NCBI RefSeq assembly: GCF_904849725.1
Contig: NC_058522.1
Coordinates: 433,905,529 to 433,969,528, forward strand
Reading direction: 5' to 3'
Origin: Hordeum vulgare subsp. vulgare
Lineage: Eukaryota > Streptophyta > Magnoliopsida > Poales > Poaceae
Length of the DNA stretch: 64,000 nt
Part shown: positions 11,558 through 22,587 of the stretch, piece by piece
Position numbering within the stretch: the first letter of the stretch is position 1
How the letters are laid out: each line of letters opens with the position of its first letter
Notes under the pieces: generated by a model
Told to the model about the DNA's origin: nothing
The model's input: only the letters and a program-made list of their open reading frames with translations
Databases searched by the model: none
Made by a program: the position numbers and the translations under genes

Positions 11558-13378
11558 TGTTGGAATTATGCCCTAGAGGCAATAATAAATATGGTTATTA
11601 TTATAATTCCTGTATCAAGATAATCATTTATTGTCCATGCTATAATTGTATTGAATGAAGACTCATTTACATGTGTGGATACATAGACAAAACACCATCG
11701 CTAGCAAGCCTCTAGTTGGCTAGCCAGTTGATCAAAGATAGTCAGTGTCTTCTGATTATGAACAAGGTGTTGTTGCTTGATAACTGGATCACGTCATTAG
11801 GAGAATCACGTGATGGACTAGACCCAAACTAATAGACGTAGCATGTTGATCGTGTCATTTTGTTGCTACTGTTTTCTGCGTGTCAAGTATTTATTCCTAT
11901 GACCATGAGATCATATAACCCACTGACACCGGAGGAATGCTTTGTGTGTATCAAACGTCGCAACGTAACTGGGTGACTATAAAGATGCTCTACAGGTATC
12001 TCCGAAGGTGTTAGTTGAGTTAGTATGGATCAAGACTGGGATTTGTCACTCCGTGTAACGGAGAGGTATCTCGGGGCCCACTCGGTAATACAACATCACA
12101 CACAAGCCTTGCAAGCAATGTAACTTAGTGTAAGTTGCGGGATCTTGTATTACGGAACGAGTAAAGAGACTGTCCGGTAAACGAGATTGAAATAGGTATA
12201 CGGATACTGACGATCGAATCTCGGGCAAGTAACATACCGAAGGACAAAGGGAATGACATACGGGATTATATGAATCCTTGGCACTGAGGTTCAAACGATA
12301 AGATCTTCGTAGAATATGTAGGATCCAATATGGGCATCCAGGTCCCGCTATTGGATATTGACCGAGGAGTCTCTCGGGTCATGTCTACATAGTTCTCGAA
12401 CCCGCAGGGTCTGCACACTTAAGGTTCGACGTTGTTTTATGCGTATTAGAGTTATATGGTTGGTTACCGAATGTTGTTCGGAGTCTCGGATGAGATCACG
12501 GACGTCACGAGGGTTTTCGGAATGGTCCGGAAACGAAGATTGATATATAGGAAGACCTCATTTGATTTACCGGAAGGTTTTCGGAGTTACCGGGAATGTA
12601 CCGGGAATGACGAATGGGTTCCGGGAGTTCACCGGGGAGGGGGGGGGCAACCCACCCCGGGGAAGCCCATAGGCCTTGAGGGTGACACACCAGCCCTTAG
12701 TGGGCTGGTGGGACAGCCCAAAAGGGCCCTATGCGCCAAGAAGAGAAAATCAAGAGAAAAAAAAAGAGGAGGTGGGAAGGAAGGGAAGGACTCCCTCCCA
12801 CCAAACCAAGTCCAACTCGGTTTGGGGGGGGAGTCTTCCCCCCTTGGCTCGGCCGACCCCCTTGGGGCTCCTTGAGCCCCAAGGCAAGGTCCCCTCCCTC
12901 CCACCTATATATACGGAGGTTTTAGGGCTGATTTGAGACGACTTTTCCACGGCAGCCCGACCACATACCTCCACGGTTTTTCCTCTAGATCGCGTTTCTG
13001 CGGAGCTCGGGCGGAGCCCTGCTGAGACAAGGTCATCACCAACCTCCGGAGCGCCGTCACGCTGCCGGAGAACTCTTCTACCTCTCGGTCTCTCTTGCTG
13101 GATCAAGAAGGCCGAGATCATCGTCGAGCTGTACGTGTGCTGAACGCGGAGGTGTCGTCCGTTCGGTACTAGATCGTGGGACTGATCGCGGGATTGTTCA
13201 TGGGGCGGATCGAGGGACGTGAGGACGTTCCACTACATCAACCGCGTTCACTAACGCTTCTGCTATACGATCTACAAGGGTACGTAGATCACTCATCCCC
13301 TCTCGTAGATGGACATCACCATGATAGGTCTTCGTGCGCGTAGGAAAATTTTTGTTTCCCATGCGACGTTCCCCAACA
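11558..13378 (+). repeat. K3 LTR B (1821 bp)
   Basis: Starts TGTTGGAATTATGCCC and ends CCCCAACA, with the terminal inverted repeat better preserved than in A or C. It differs from A and C at many shared positions (CAATAATAAATATGG against CAATGATA..AAGTTA) and lacks most of the GGACGG repeat block. It therefore came from a different insertion. Confidence 0.9.
12906..12913 (+). promoter_or_regulatory. Putative TATA box, LTR B
   Basis: TATATATA after CCTCCCACC, equivalent to the box in LTR A. Confidence 0.5.
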
Positions 13379-14632
13379 GTGGCATCATGAGCTAGGTTCA
13401 TGCGTAGATGTCTTCTCGAGTAGAACACAAAAGTTTTTGTGGGCGGTGATGTGCGTTTTGCTGCCCTCCTTAGTCTTTTCTTGATTCCGCGGTATTGTTG
13501 GATTGAAGCGGCTTGGACCGACATTACTCGTACGCTTACGAGAGACTGGTTTCATCGTTACGAGTAACTCCGTTGCTCAAAGATGACTAGCAAGTGTCGA
13601 TTTCTCCAACTTTAGTTGAATCGGATTTGACCGAGGAGGTCCTTGGATGAGGTTAAATAGCAACTCATACATCTCCGTTGTGGTGTTTGCGTAAGTAAGA
13701 TGCGATACTACTAGATACCCATGGTCACCACGTAAAACATGCAACAACAAAATTAGAGGACGTCTAACTTGTTTTTGCAGGGTATGCTTGTGATGTGATA
13801 TGGCCAACGATGTGATGTGATATATTGGATGTATGAGATGATCATGTTGTAATAGAAATATCGACTTGCACGTCGATGGTACGGCAACCGGCAGGAGCCA
13901 TAGGGTTGTCTTTATACTAACGTTTGTGCTTGCAGATGCGTTTACTATTTTGCTAGGAAGTAGCTTTAGTAGTAATAGCATAAGTAGCACGACAACCCCG
14001 ATGGCAACACGTTGATGGAGATCATGGTGTGGCGCCGGTGACAAGAAGATCGTGCCGGTGCTTTGGCGATGGAGATCAAGAAGCACGTGATGATGGCCAT
14101 ATCATGTCACTTATGAATTGCATGTGATGTTAATCCTTTTATGCACCTTATTTTGCTTAGAACGACGGTAGCATTATGAGGTGATCTCTCACTAAAATTT
14201 CAAGACGAAATTGTGTTTTCCCCGACTGTGCACCGTTGCTACAGTTCGTCGTTCCGAGACACCACGTGATGATCGGGTGTGATAGACTCAACGTTCATAT
14301 ACAACGGGTGCAAAACAGTTGCACACGCGGAACACTCGGGTTAAGCTTGACGAGCCTAGCATGTGCAGACATGGCCTCGAAACACATGAGACCGAAAGGT
14401 CGATCATGAATCATATAGATGATATGATTAGCATAGGGATGCTTACCACTGAAACTATACTCAACTCACGTGTTGATCGGACTTGAGCTAGTGTAAGTGG
14501 ATCATGAACCACTCAAATGACTAGAGAGATGTACTTTTTGAGTGGGAGTTTAGCGAATAATTTGATTAAGTTAAACTCTAATTATCTTGCACATAGTCTA
14601 AGTCCAGTTTGAATATATTTGTGTTGTAGATC
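13379..14632 (+). other. K3 leader (primer site to gag)
   Basis: Opens with GTGGCATCATGAGCTAGG, a mutated initiator-Met primer site, and runs 1.25 kb to the gag start with no long open frame. Such a long leader is normal for BARE/Angela elements and usually holds the dimerisation and packaging signals. Confidence 0.7.
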
Positions 14633-15448
14633 ATGGCTCACGCGACAATCATCCTGAATTTTAATACGTTCCTAGAGAAAGCTAAGTTGAAAGATGATGG
14701 AAGCAACTTTGTAGACTGGGCTCGTAATCTTAAGCTAATCTTACAAGCTGGGAAGAAGGATTATGTCCTTAATGCTGCGTTAGGAGATGAACCACCCGCT
14801 ACGGCTGATCAGGATGTTAAGAACGCTTGGTTAGCACGTAAGGAGGACTACTCAATAGTTCAATGTGCAGTCTTGTATGGCTTAGAACCGGGACTTCAAC
14901 GTCGCTTTGAGCGTCATGGAGCATTTGAGATGTTCCAGGAGTTGAAGTTTATCTTTCAGAAGAACGCCCGGATCGAGAGGTATGAGACCTCCGATAAATT
15001 CTATGCTTGCAAGATGGAGGAAAACTCGTCTGTTAGTGAACATGTGCTCAAAATGTCTGGGTACTCAAACCGTCTAGCTGAGCTGGGGATTGAACTCCCG
15101 CAAGAAGCTATCACTGACATAATTCTTCAATCATTGCCGCCAAGCTATAAGGGCTTTGTGTTGAACTACAACATGCAAGGGATGAACAAGTCTCCCGGCG
15201 AGTTGTTTGCGATGCTGAAAGTCGCAGAGTCTGAACTTCGTAAAGAGCATCAAGTGTTGATGGTGAATAAGACCACTAGTTTCAAGAGAAACGGCAAAGG
15301 CAAGAAGGGCAATTCGAAGAAGAGCGGCAAGCCTGTTGCCAATCCGACGAAGAAACCCAAAGCTGGACCTAATCCTGAAACGGAGTGTTACTATTGCAAG
15401 GGTATGGGTCACTGGAAGCGCAATTGCCCCAAGTATCTGGCAGATTAG
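14633..15448 (+). pseudogene. gag: K3 gag, ends at a TAG in the gag-pol frame
   Basis: The capsid protein of a BARE/Angela-type Copia element, 271 residues as read. It starts MAHATIILNFNTFLEKAKL and carries a UBN2-type capsid domain at about residues 20-215. A basic linker (KRNGKGKKGNSKKSGK) follows, then an intact CCHC zinc knuckle at residues 252-265 (CYYCKGMGHWKRNC). The TAG at 15446-15448 stands where the antisense Angela element has Lys, in a frame otherwise continuous with pol. It is therefore a point mutation in a gag-pol polyprotein, not a natural gag end. Alone, this fragment could still give a complete capsid-nucleocapsid protein. Confidence 0.9.
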
Positions 15449-15496
15449 AAGGCGGCCAAAGAAAAATCAGGTATATTTGATATACATGTTATTGAT

Positions 15497-18400
15497 GTGT
15501 ACTTAACCGGCTCTCGTAGTAGTGCCTGGGTATTCAATACCGGTTCTGGTGCTCATATTTGCAACTCGAAACAGGAACTGCGGAATAGACGAAGGCTGGC
15601 GAAAGATGAAGTGACGATGCGCGTAGGAAATGGTTCCAAGGTTGATGCAATCGCCGTCGGCACAGTGTCACTTCAGTTACCGTCAGGATTAGTGATGAAC
15701 TTAAATCATTGTTATTTAGTGCCTGCGTTGAGCATGAACATTATATCTGGATCTTGTTTATTGCGAGACGGTTACTCTTTTAAGTCAGAGAATAATGGTT
15801 GTTCTATTTCTATGATTAATATCTTTTATGGTCATGCACCCAATGTGAGAGGATTGTTCATATTGAATCATGATAGTGATAATACACATATACATAACAT
15901 TGAGACCAAAAGAGTTAGAGTTAACAATGATAGCGCCATGTTTTTATGGCACTCCCGCTTAGGTCAAATTGGTGTAAAGTGCATGAAGAAACTCCATACC
16001 GATGGACTTTTGGAGTCACTTGACTTTGATTTACTTGACACGTGCGAACCATGCCTCATGGGCAAGATGACTCAAACTCCGTTCTCCGGAACAATGGAGC
16101 GTGCAAGTGACTCGTTGGAAATCATACATACCGATGTGTGTGGTCCGATGAGTGTGGAGGCACGCGGTGGATATCGTTATTTTCTGACCTTCCCTGACGA
16201 TTTGAGTACATATGGTTATGTCTACTTGATGAAACACAAGTCTAAAACATTTGAAAAGTTCAAGCAATTTCAGAGTGAAGTTGAAAATCATCGTAACAAG
16301 AAGATCAAGTTCCTACGGTCTGATCGTGGGGGTGAATATCTGAGTTTCGAGTTTGGTGCTCACTTAAGAAAATGTGGAATTGTTTCACAGTTGACACCGC
16401 CTGGAACACCACAGCGTAATGGTGTGTCCGAACGTCGTAATCGTACTTTATTAGAGATGGTGCGATCTATGATGTCTCTTACCGATTTGACGTTATCGTT
16501 TTGGGGTTATGCATTAGAAACAGCTGCATTCACTTTAAATAGGGCACCATCAAAATCCGTTGAGACGACACCATACAAACTGTGGTATGGCAAAAGGCCA
16601 AAGTTGTCGTTTCTTAAAGTTTGGGGACGTGATGCTTATGTCAAAAAGCTTCAGCCTGAAAAGCTAGAACCCAAAGCGGAAAGGTGCGTCTTCATAGGTT
16701 ACCCAAAAGAGATAGTTGGATACACCTTCTATCTCAAATCCGAGGGCAAAGTGTTTGTTGCTAAAAACGGAGCTTTTCTCGAGAAGAAGTTTCTCTCGAG
16801 AGAATTGAGTGGGAGGAAGATAGAACTTGACGAGGTTGTCGAACCTCTCATCCCTCTAGATGGTGGCGCAGGGCAAGGGGAAACCTCTGTCGTTGCGACG
16901 CCGGTTGAGGAGAAAGTTAATGATGAAGATCATGAAACTCCAGTTCAAGTTTCTGTCGAACCACGCAGGTCGACGAGACCACGTACTGCTCCAGAGTGGT
17001 ACGGTAATCCCGTCTTATCAATCATGTTGTTAGACAACAATGAGCCTGCAAATTATGAAGAAGCAATGGTGGGCCCAGATTCCAACAAATGGCTAGAAGC
17101 CATGAAGTCCGAGATAGGATCCATGTATGAGAACAAAGTGTGGACTTTGGAGGTACTACCTAAGGGCCGCAAGGCTATTCAGAACAAATGGATCTTTAAG
17201 AGGAAGACGGACGCTGACGGTAATGTGACCGTTTATAAAGCTCGACTTGTGGCAAAGGGTTTTTCACAAGTTCAAGGAATTGACTACGATGAGACATTCT
17301 CACCCGTAGCGATGCTTAAGTCCGTTAGAATCATGTTAGCAATGGCTGCATTTTTCGATTATGAAATCTGGCAGATGGATGTCAAAACGGCGTTCCTTAA
17401 CGGTTTCCTTAAGGAAGACTTGTATATGATACAACCCGAAGGTTTCGTCGATCCTAAAAATGCTGACAAGGTGTGCAAGCTCCAGCGATCCATTTATGGA
17501 CTGGTGCAAGCATCTCGGAGTTGGAACAAACGTTTTGATGAGGTGATCAAAGCATTTGGGTTTATACAAGTGGTTGGAGAATCTTGTATTTACAAGAAAG
17601 TGAGTGGGAGCTCTGTGGCGTTTCTAATATTATATGTGGATGACATATTGCTGATTGGAAACAACGTGGAGTTTTTAGAGAGCGTAAAGGATTACTTGAA
17701 TAAAAGTTTCTCTATGAAGGACCTAGGAGAAGCTGCTTACATTCTAGGCGTTAAGATCTATAGGGATAGATCAAAACGCCTGATAGGACTTTCACAAAGC
17801 ACATACCTTGATAAAGTTTTGAAGAGGTTCAAAATGGAACAGTCCAAGAAAGGGTTCTTGCCAGTTTTACAAGGTACGAGATTGAGTAAGACTCAGTGCC
17901 CAGCAACTAATGAAGATAGAGAGCATATGCGTTCTGTCCCCTATGCTTCAGCCATAGGTTCTATCATGTATGCGATGCTGTGCACTAGACCGGATGTTAG
18001 CCTGGCCATAAGTATGGCAGGTAGGTTCCAGAGTAATCCAGGAGTGGATCACTGGACAGCGGTCAAGAATATCCTGAAGTACCTGAAAAGGACTAAGGAG
18101 ATGTTTCTCGTGTATGGAGGTGACGAAGAGCTCGCCGTAAAAGGTTACGTCGATGCAAGCTTTGACACAGATCCGGACGACTCTAAGTCGCAAACCGGAT
18201 ACGTATTTATTCTTAATGGGGGTGCGGTAAGCTGGTGCAGTTCCAAGCAAAGCGTCGTAGTTGATTCTACATGTGAAGCGGAGTACATGGCTGCCTCGGA
18301 GGCGTCTAAGGAGGGTGTCTGGATGAAGCAGTTCATGACGGATCTTGGAGTGGTGCCAAGGGCACTCAATCCAATAACCCTGTTTTGTGACAATACGGGT

Positions 18401-18616
18401 GCCATTGACTTAGCAAAGGAACCAGAGTTTCACAAGAAGACCAGACACATCAAATGAAGCTTCAACCTCATCCACGACTACGTCGAAGGGGAGGACGTAA
18501 ATATATGCAAAGTGCACACGGATCTGAATGTAGCAGACCCGCTGACTAAACCTCTTCCACGGGCAAAGAATGATCAACACCAGAACTGTATGGGTGTTAG
18601 ATTTATTACAATGTAA
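15497..18616 (+). pseudogene. pol: K3 pol: protease, integrase, RT, RNase H; two active-site losses and a late stop
   Basis: In frame with gag. The protease motif reads FNTGSGAH: the catalytic Asp is Asn (AAT). The integrase zinc region has H-X4-Q instead of H-X4-H (WHSRLGQIG), followed by CEPC. The integrase core keeps D213, D276 and E312, with exactly 35 residues between the last two. The reverse transcriptase has [21 protein letters not shown] and YVDD (17633-17644). RNase H keeps Asp (GYVDASF), Glu (CEAEYMA) and Asp (FCDNTGAI). A TGA at 18455-18457 replaces an Arg CGA; the frame then continues to the true end at TAA 18614-18616. Open for 986 codons between the two stops, so the copy is fairly young but dead. 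Confidence 0.93.
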
Positions 18617-18657
18617 TTCGCATGGTGATGTGGGGTCTAGATTATTGACTCTAGTGC

Positions 18658-18668
18658 AAGTGGGAGAC
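18658..18668 (+). other. K3 polypurine tract
   Basis: AAGTGGGAGAC directly abuts the TGTTGG of LTR C. The antisense Angela element has the same tract at its 3' LTR. Confidence 0.8.
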
Positions 18669-20247
18669 TGTTGGAATTATGCCCTAGAGGCAATGATAAA
18701 TAAGTTATTATTATAATTCCTGTATCAAAATAATCGTTTATTATCCATGCTATAATTGTATTGAATGAAGACTTAGATACATGTGTGGATACATAGACAA
18801 AACACTATCCCTAGCAAGCCTCTAGTTGGCTAGCTAGTTGAACAAGGATAGTTAGGGTGTTCTGACTATGTACAAGGTGTTGTTGCTTGATAACTGGATC
18901 ACATCATTGGGAGAATCATGTGATGGACTAGACCCAAACTAATAGACGTAGCATGTTGATCGTGTCATTTTGATGCTACTGTTTTCTGCATGTCAAGTAT
19001 TTGTTCCTATGACCATGAGATCATATAACTCACTGACACCAGAGCAATGCTTTGTGTGTATCAAACGCCGCAACGTAACTGGGTGACTATAAAGATGCTC
19101 TACAGGTACCTCCGAAGGTGTTCGTTGAGTTAGTATGGATCGAGACTGGGATTTGCACTTCGTGTGACGGAGAGGTATCTCGGGGCCCAATCGGTAATAC
19201 AACATCACACACAAGCCTTGCAAGCAATGTGACTTAGTGTAAGTCACGGGATCTTGTATTACGGAACGAGTAAAGAGACTTGCTGGTAAACGAGATTGAA
19301 ATAGGTATGCGGATACTGACGATCGAATCTCGGCCACGTAACATACCGACGGACAAAGGGAATGACATACGGGATTATATCAATCCTTGGCACTGAGGTT
19401 CAAACGATAAGATCTTCGTAGAATATGTAGGATCCAATATGGACATCTAGCTCCCGCTATTGGATATTGACCGAGGAGTCCCTCGGGTCACGTCTACATA
19501 GTTCTCGAACCCGCATGGTCTGCACACTTAAGGTTCGACGTTGTTTTATGCGTATTTGAGTTATATGGTTTGTTACCGAATGTTGTTCGGAGTCCCATAT
19601 GAGATCACGGACGTCACGAGGGTTTCCGGAATGGTCCCGAGATATATCGGATGGCCTCATTTGATTACCGGAAAGTTTTCGACATTACCGGGAATGTACC
19701 GGGAGTGACGAATGGGTTCCGGATGTTCACCGGGGGCCAGCCCAACCCGGGGAAGCCCATAGGCCTTAGGGGTGCCGCACAAGCCCTTAGTGGGCTGGTG
19801 GGCAAGCCCAAGAAGGCCCGTGCGCAGGTTAAGAAGAAAATCAAAGAGAAAGAAAAAAAGGGGAAGTGGGAAGGAAGGGAATTACTCCACCTTCCAATCC
19901 TAGTTGTACTAGGATTGGAGGAGGATTCCTCCTCCCCCCTTTCGGCCGACCCCCTTGGGGCTCCTTGAGCCTCAAGGCAAGGCACCTCCCCTCCCACCTA
20001 TATATACGGAGGTATTAGGGCTGATTTTAGACAACTTTCCCACGGCAGCCCACCCACATATCTCCACGGTTTTCCTCTAGATCGCGTTTCTGCGGAGCTC
20101 GGGCGGAGCCCTACTGTGATTAGATCACCACCAAACTCCGGAGCGCCATCACGCTGCCGGGGAACTCATCTACCTCTCCGTCTCTCTTGCTGGATCAAGA
20201 AGGCCAAGATCATCGTCGAGTTCTACGTGTGTTGAACGCGGAGGTGC
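18669..20247 (+). repeat. K3 LTR C, first part
   Basis: Starts TGTTGGAATTATGCCC and matches LTR A closely, with shared variants such as CAATGATA and GACTTAGATAC. It is interrupted after GGAGGTGC (TSD TGC 20245-20247) by the CACTA element and resumes at 33321. Confidence 0.9.
19999..20006 (+). promoter_or_regulatory. Putative TATA box, LTR C
   Basis: TATATATA after CTCCCACC, equivalent to LTRs A and B. If active it would now fire straight into the CACTA element 240 bases downstream. Confidence 0.4.
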
Positions 20248-20275
20248 CACTACTGGAATCCAGAAATTTGCCGTC
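20248..20275 (+). repeat. CACTA 5' terminal inverted repeat
   Basis: CACTACTGGAATCCAGAAAT followed by TTGCCGTC. Its partner, read on the other strand at 33293-33320, is CACTACTGAAATTCAGAAAT then TTGCCGTC. Confidence 0.92.
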
Positions 20276-20560
20276 AGCCAGTTCTTTACCGTCTGCTGGC
20301 TGACGGCAAAGAACCTCTTTGCCATCAGTTGACACAATACAAACGGCAAAGAACTGACACATGGCAAAAATACTATTTGCCATGTGTGGGTCCTTTGCCG
20401 TCTGCCAGTAGACGGCAAAGAGCCCCAGGGCAGACGGCAAAGGGGACGCGTGGGTCCCATGCCTGTCGTGTCCAAAATCCGGGGGCCTTTGCCGTCCGCG
20501 GGCCTTTGCCGTCTGCCATACGGCCCTTTGTCGTCGGGAGGCGGACGGCAAAGGGGCAGC
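20269..20560. repeat. CACTA 5' subterminal repeats
   Basis: Many direct and inverted copies of TTTGCCGTCTGCC/GACGGCAAAG, some mutated, in under 300 bases. In studied CACTA elements such motifs bind the element's own regulatory protein (TNPA in En/Spm). A CT dinucleotide run follows at about 20597-20622. Confidence 0.8.
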
Positions 20561-20574
20561 CCTATAACGGCCGT

Positions 20575-20980
20575 TACCCCCCCCCCCTCGCTCACTGTCT
20601 CTCTCTCTCTCTCTCACCCCGACCACTCTCTCTCTCCACGGCGGCGACCCCCTCCCCGCGAGATCCCCTCCCCGCAGCGAGCCCACCCCCCGGCGACCCC
20701 CTCGCCGTGGGATCCCCTCCCCGCGAGGGCACCTCCCCGCGGCGACCCACCCCCACGGTGAGCACGTCCCCTGCGGCGCGCCCCCTGCCGCCGCCCCCCC
20801 CTGCCGCGCGCCCGCGCCACCTGCATTGCGCCCCCTGCCGTCGCCGCCCCCTGCCGCCGCCGCCCCCTGCTGCGCGCCACCTGCATTGCTCCCCCTGCCG
20901 TCGCCCCCCTGCCGCCGACGCCCCCTGCGGCGAGCCCCCAGCCGCGCGCCCCCTGCCGCCGCCGCCCCCTGCCGGTGAGT
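20575..20980. repeat. C-rich low-complexity stretch with GCCCCCTGCCGCCGCC units
   Basis: Very GC-rich sequence with repeated CCCCCTGCCG(C/T)CG motifs. It translates to proline- and arginine-rich open frames on both strands, which come from composition, not genes. It probably belongs to the transposon's upstream region. Confidence 0.7.
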
Positions 20981-21112
20981 TTTTCCTGTTTTTCTTTTTA
21001 AAAAAGTTAATTACTTTAGTTAGTTTATTAGGTTAGTTTTTTTATTATATATAGGGTAATTTAGTTAGTTTATTTGGTTAGATTATTAGGCTAATTAGGT
21101 TAGTTAGTTAGG

Positions 21113-21346
21113 TTAGAAGAAAAAAAGCAGAAGGAAAAAAAGCAGGAGAAGAAGAAGAAGAAGAAGAAGAAGAAGAGGAGGAGGAGGAGGAGGAGGGGAA
21201 AGAAGAAGAAGAAGAAGAAGAAGAAGAAGAAGAGGAGGAGAGGAGGAGGAGGAGAAAGAGGAGGAGAAAGAAGAAGAAGAAGAAGAAGAAAAAGAAGAAA
21301 AAGAATAGAAGGAGAAAAAGAGGAGGGGGAGTAGGAGGAGAAAAAA

Positions 21347-21377
<31 letters not shown>

Positions 21378-21420
21378 AAGAAGAGGAGAGAGGAGAAGAA
21401 GAAAGAAGAGGAAAAGGGAA
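21113..21420. repeat. Polypurine (GAA/GGA) microsatellite
   Basis: About 300 bases almost wholly of G and A on the plus strand, mostly AAG and GAG triplets. The long leucine/serine open frames on the minus strand here are artefacts of CTT/TCC repeats. Confidence 0.95.
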
Positions 21421-21812
21421 CCCCGGCACCCCGAAACTGACCCTCGACCCCCAACCCCTGACGCCCGACGCCACTGACCCCCGACCATCGACCTCCGACG
21501 CCACTAACCCCCGACCCCCGACCCCCGACACCACTGACCCCCGACGCCACTAACCCTCGACCCCCGACGCGACTGCCCCCGACCCAGACCCTCGGCCCAC
21601 GACTCCCGACCCCCGACGCTCGACGCCACCAACCCCCGACCCCCGACGCCACTGACACCCGACGCCACTGACCCTGGACCCCCGACGCCACTGACCCTGG
21701 ACCCCCGACGCCACTGACCCCCCACAACCGACGCCACTAACCCCCCGACCCCCGATGCCACCGACCCTCAACGGCACTGACTCCCGACGCCACTAAGCCC
21801 CGACACCCGACA
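21421..21812. repeat. GACGCCACTGACCCCCGACCCC minisatellite
   Basis: A degenerate tandem repeat of roughly 20-25 bases built from CCCGACCCCCGACGCCACTGA and variants. It runs straight on from the polypurine tract. Confidence 0.9.
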
Positions 21813-22235
21813 CCTCTTCTGCCTTCTTTTGAACGAGAAGGTGCTTTTCGGCCTTCTAGAGGCCCACGGGGTCATAGTTTTGTAAATTATGAGTTAGGTC
21901 ACATATTTTCCGATCATGTTAATTATAAAAACATCGTATTTGTGTTGATCGGGTGAATTTCAATGTGCAGTTGTTCGACGACCTCCACGTCCGTTGGACG
22001 AGCTCCACCCTTGCGTTTGTTGGTGAGCACAAATGACTTCTCCTCCTACCCCCTTAATTTGCTCTGTCCCGGTCTTCGTGCCGATGAAACTTGCTAGCTA
22101 TAGGTTTCTTCAATCATGAGTATGCGTGACCAGTATGCGTCTCCCGTTCGAAAGGGCGACATCTATAAATATGCATTTCTTTGCATATTTATAACCGCCA
22201 TCCTTTCGAATTGTCCAACATTATCCATGGACAGC

Positions 22236-22450
22236 CCGAGTATGTGTAGATTGGGTTTGTTTTCCCGTATGTTGTGCTCCGGATCCGATGCGGAATTTCG
22301 TCAGTGCCTCCCCTATTGTTCTCCGGGTACACATCCTCTCTGCTTATTGCCGAGACGTGTATCAGGAGAACAGCGGGGAGGTGCTGCCGAAATTCTGCGT
22401 CGCATCTGGAGCAGAGCATGGGAAAACGAACCCAGTCTACACATACTCGG
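22236..22450. repeat. Long imperfect hairpin in CACTA leader
   Basis: The left arm (22236-22343) and right arm (22349-22450) are reverse complements of each other over about 100 bases with a loop of about five. For example, CCGAGTATGTGTAGA at the left start pairs with TCTACACATACTCGG at the right end, and GATGCGGAATTTC pairs with GAAATTCTGCGTC. It lies upstream of the transposase start. Similar open frames appear on both strands because of the palindrome; neither is a gene. Confidence 0.85.
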
Positions 22451-22587
22451 GTGGGATTAGGACCTATCTTTACCTATTAGCGTGTAGGTTGCATGGACGT
22501 AATAAAACTGACAAACTTGATTAGCGTATGAATATAGATGATGAATTATGTATTTATTTCTTGTGCCCCCATAGGTAGCTAGGCAAC

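Noticed and set aside
9315..13378. A simple solo LTR followed by a complete element
   Set aside because: LTR A is followed by a primer site and 396 bases of leader, and its features pair with LTR C, so it is not an independent solo LTR.
20329..21036. 235-codon proline-rich open frame
   Set aside because: GC-rich low-complexity sequence in the CACTA 5' end; no start context, and open frames exist on both strands.
21100..21777. Long minus-strand open frames rich in Leu, Ser, Phe and Gly-Val-Ser-Gly
   Set aside because: They are translations of the GAA/GGA tract and the minisatellite; frames of similar length exist in all phases.
22116..22524. Two similar open frames on opposite strands
   Set aside because: Explained by the long inverted repeat, not by genes.
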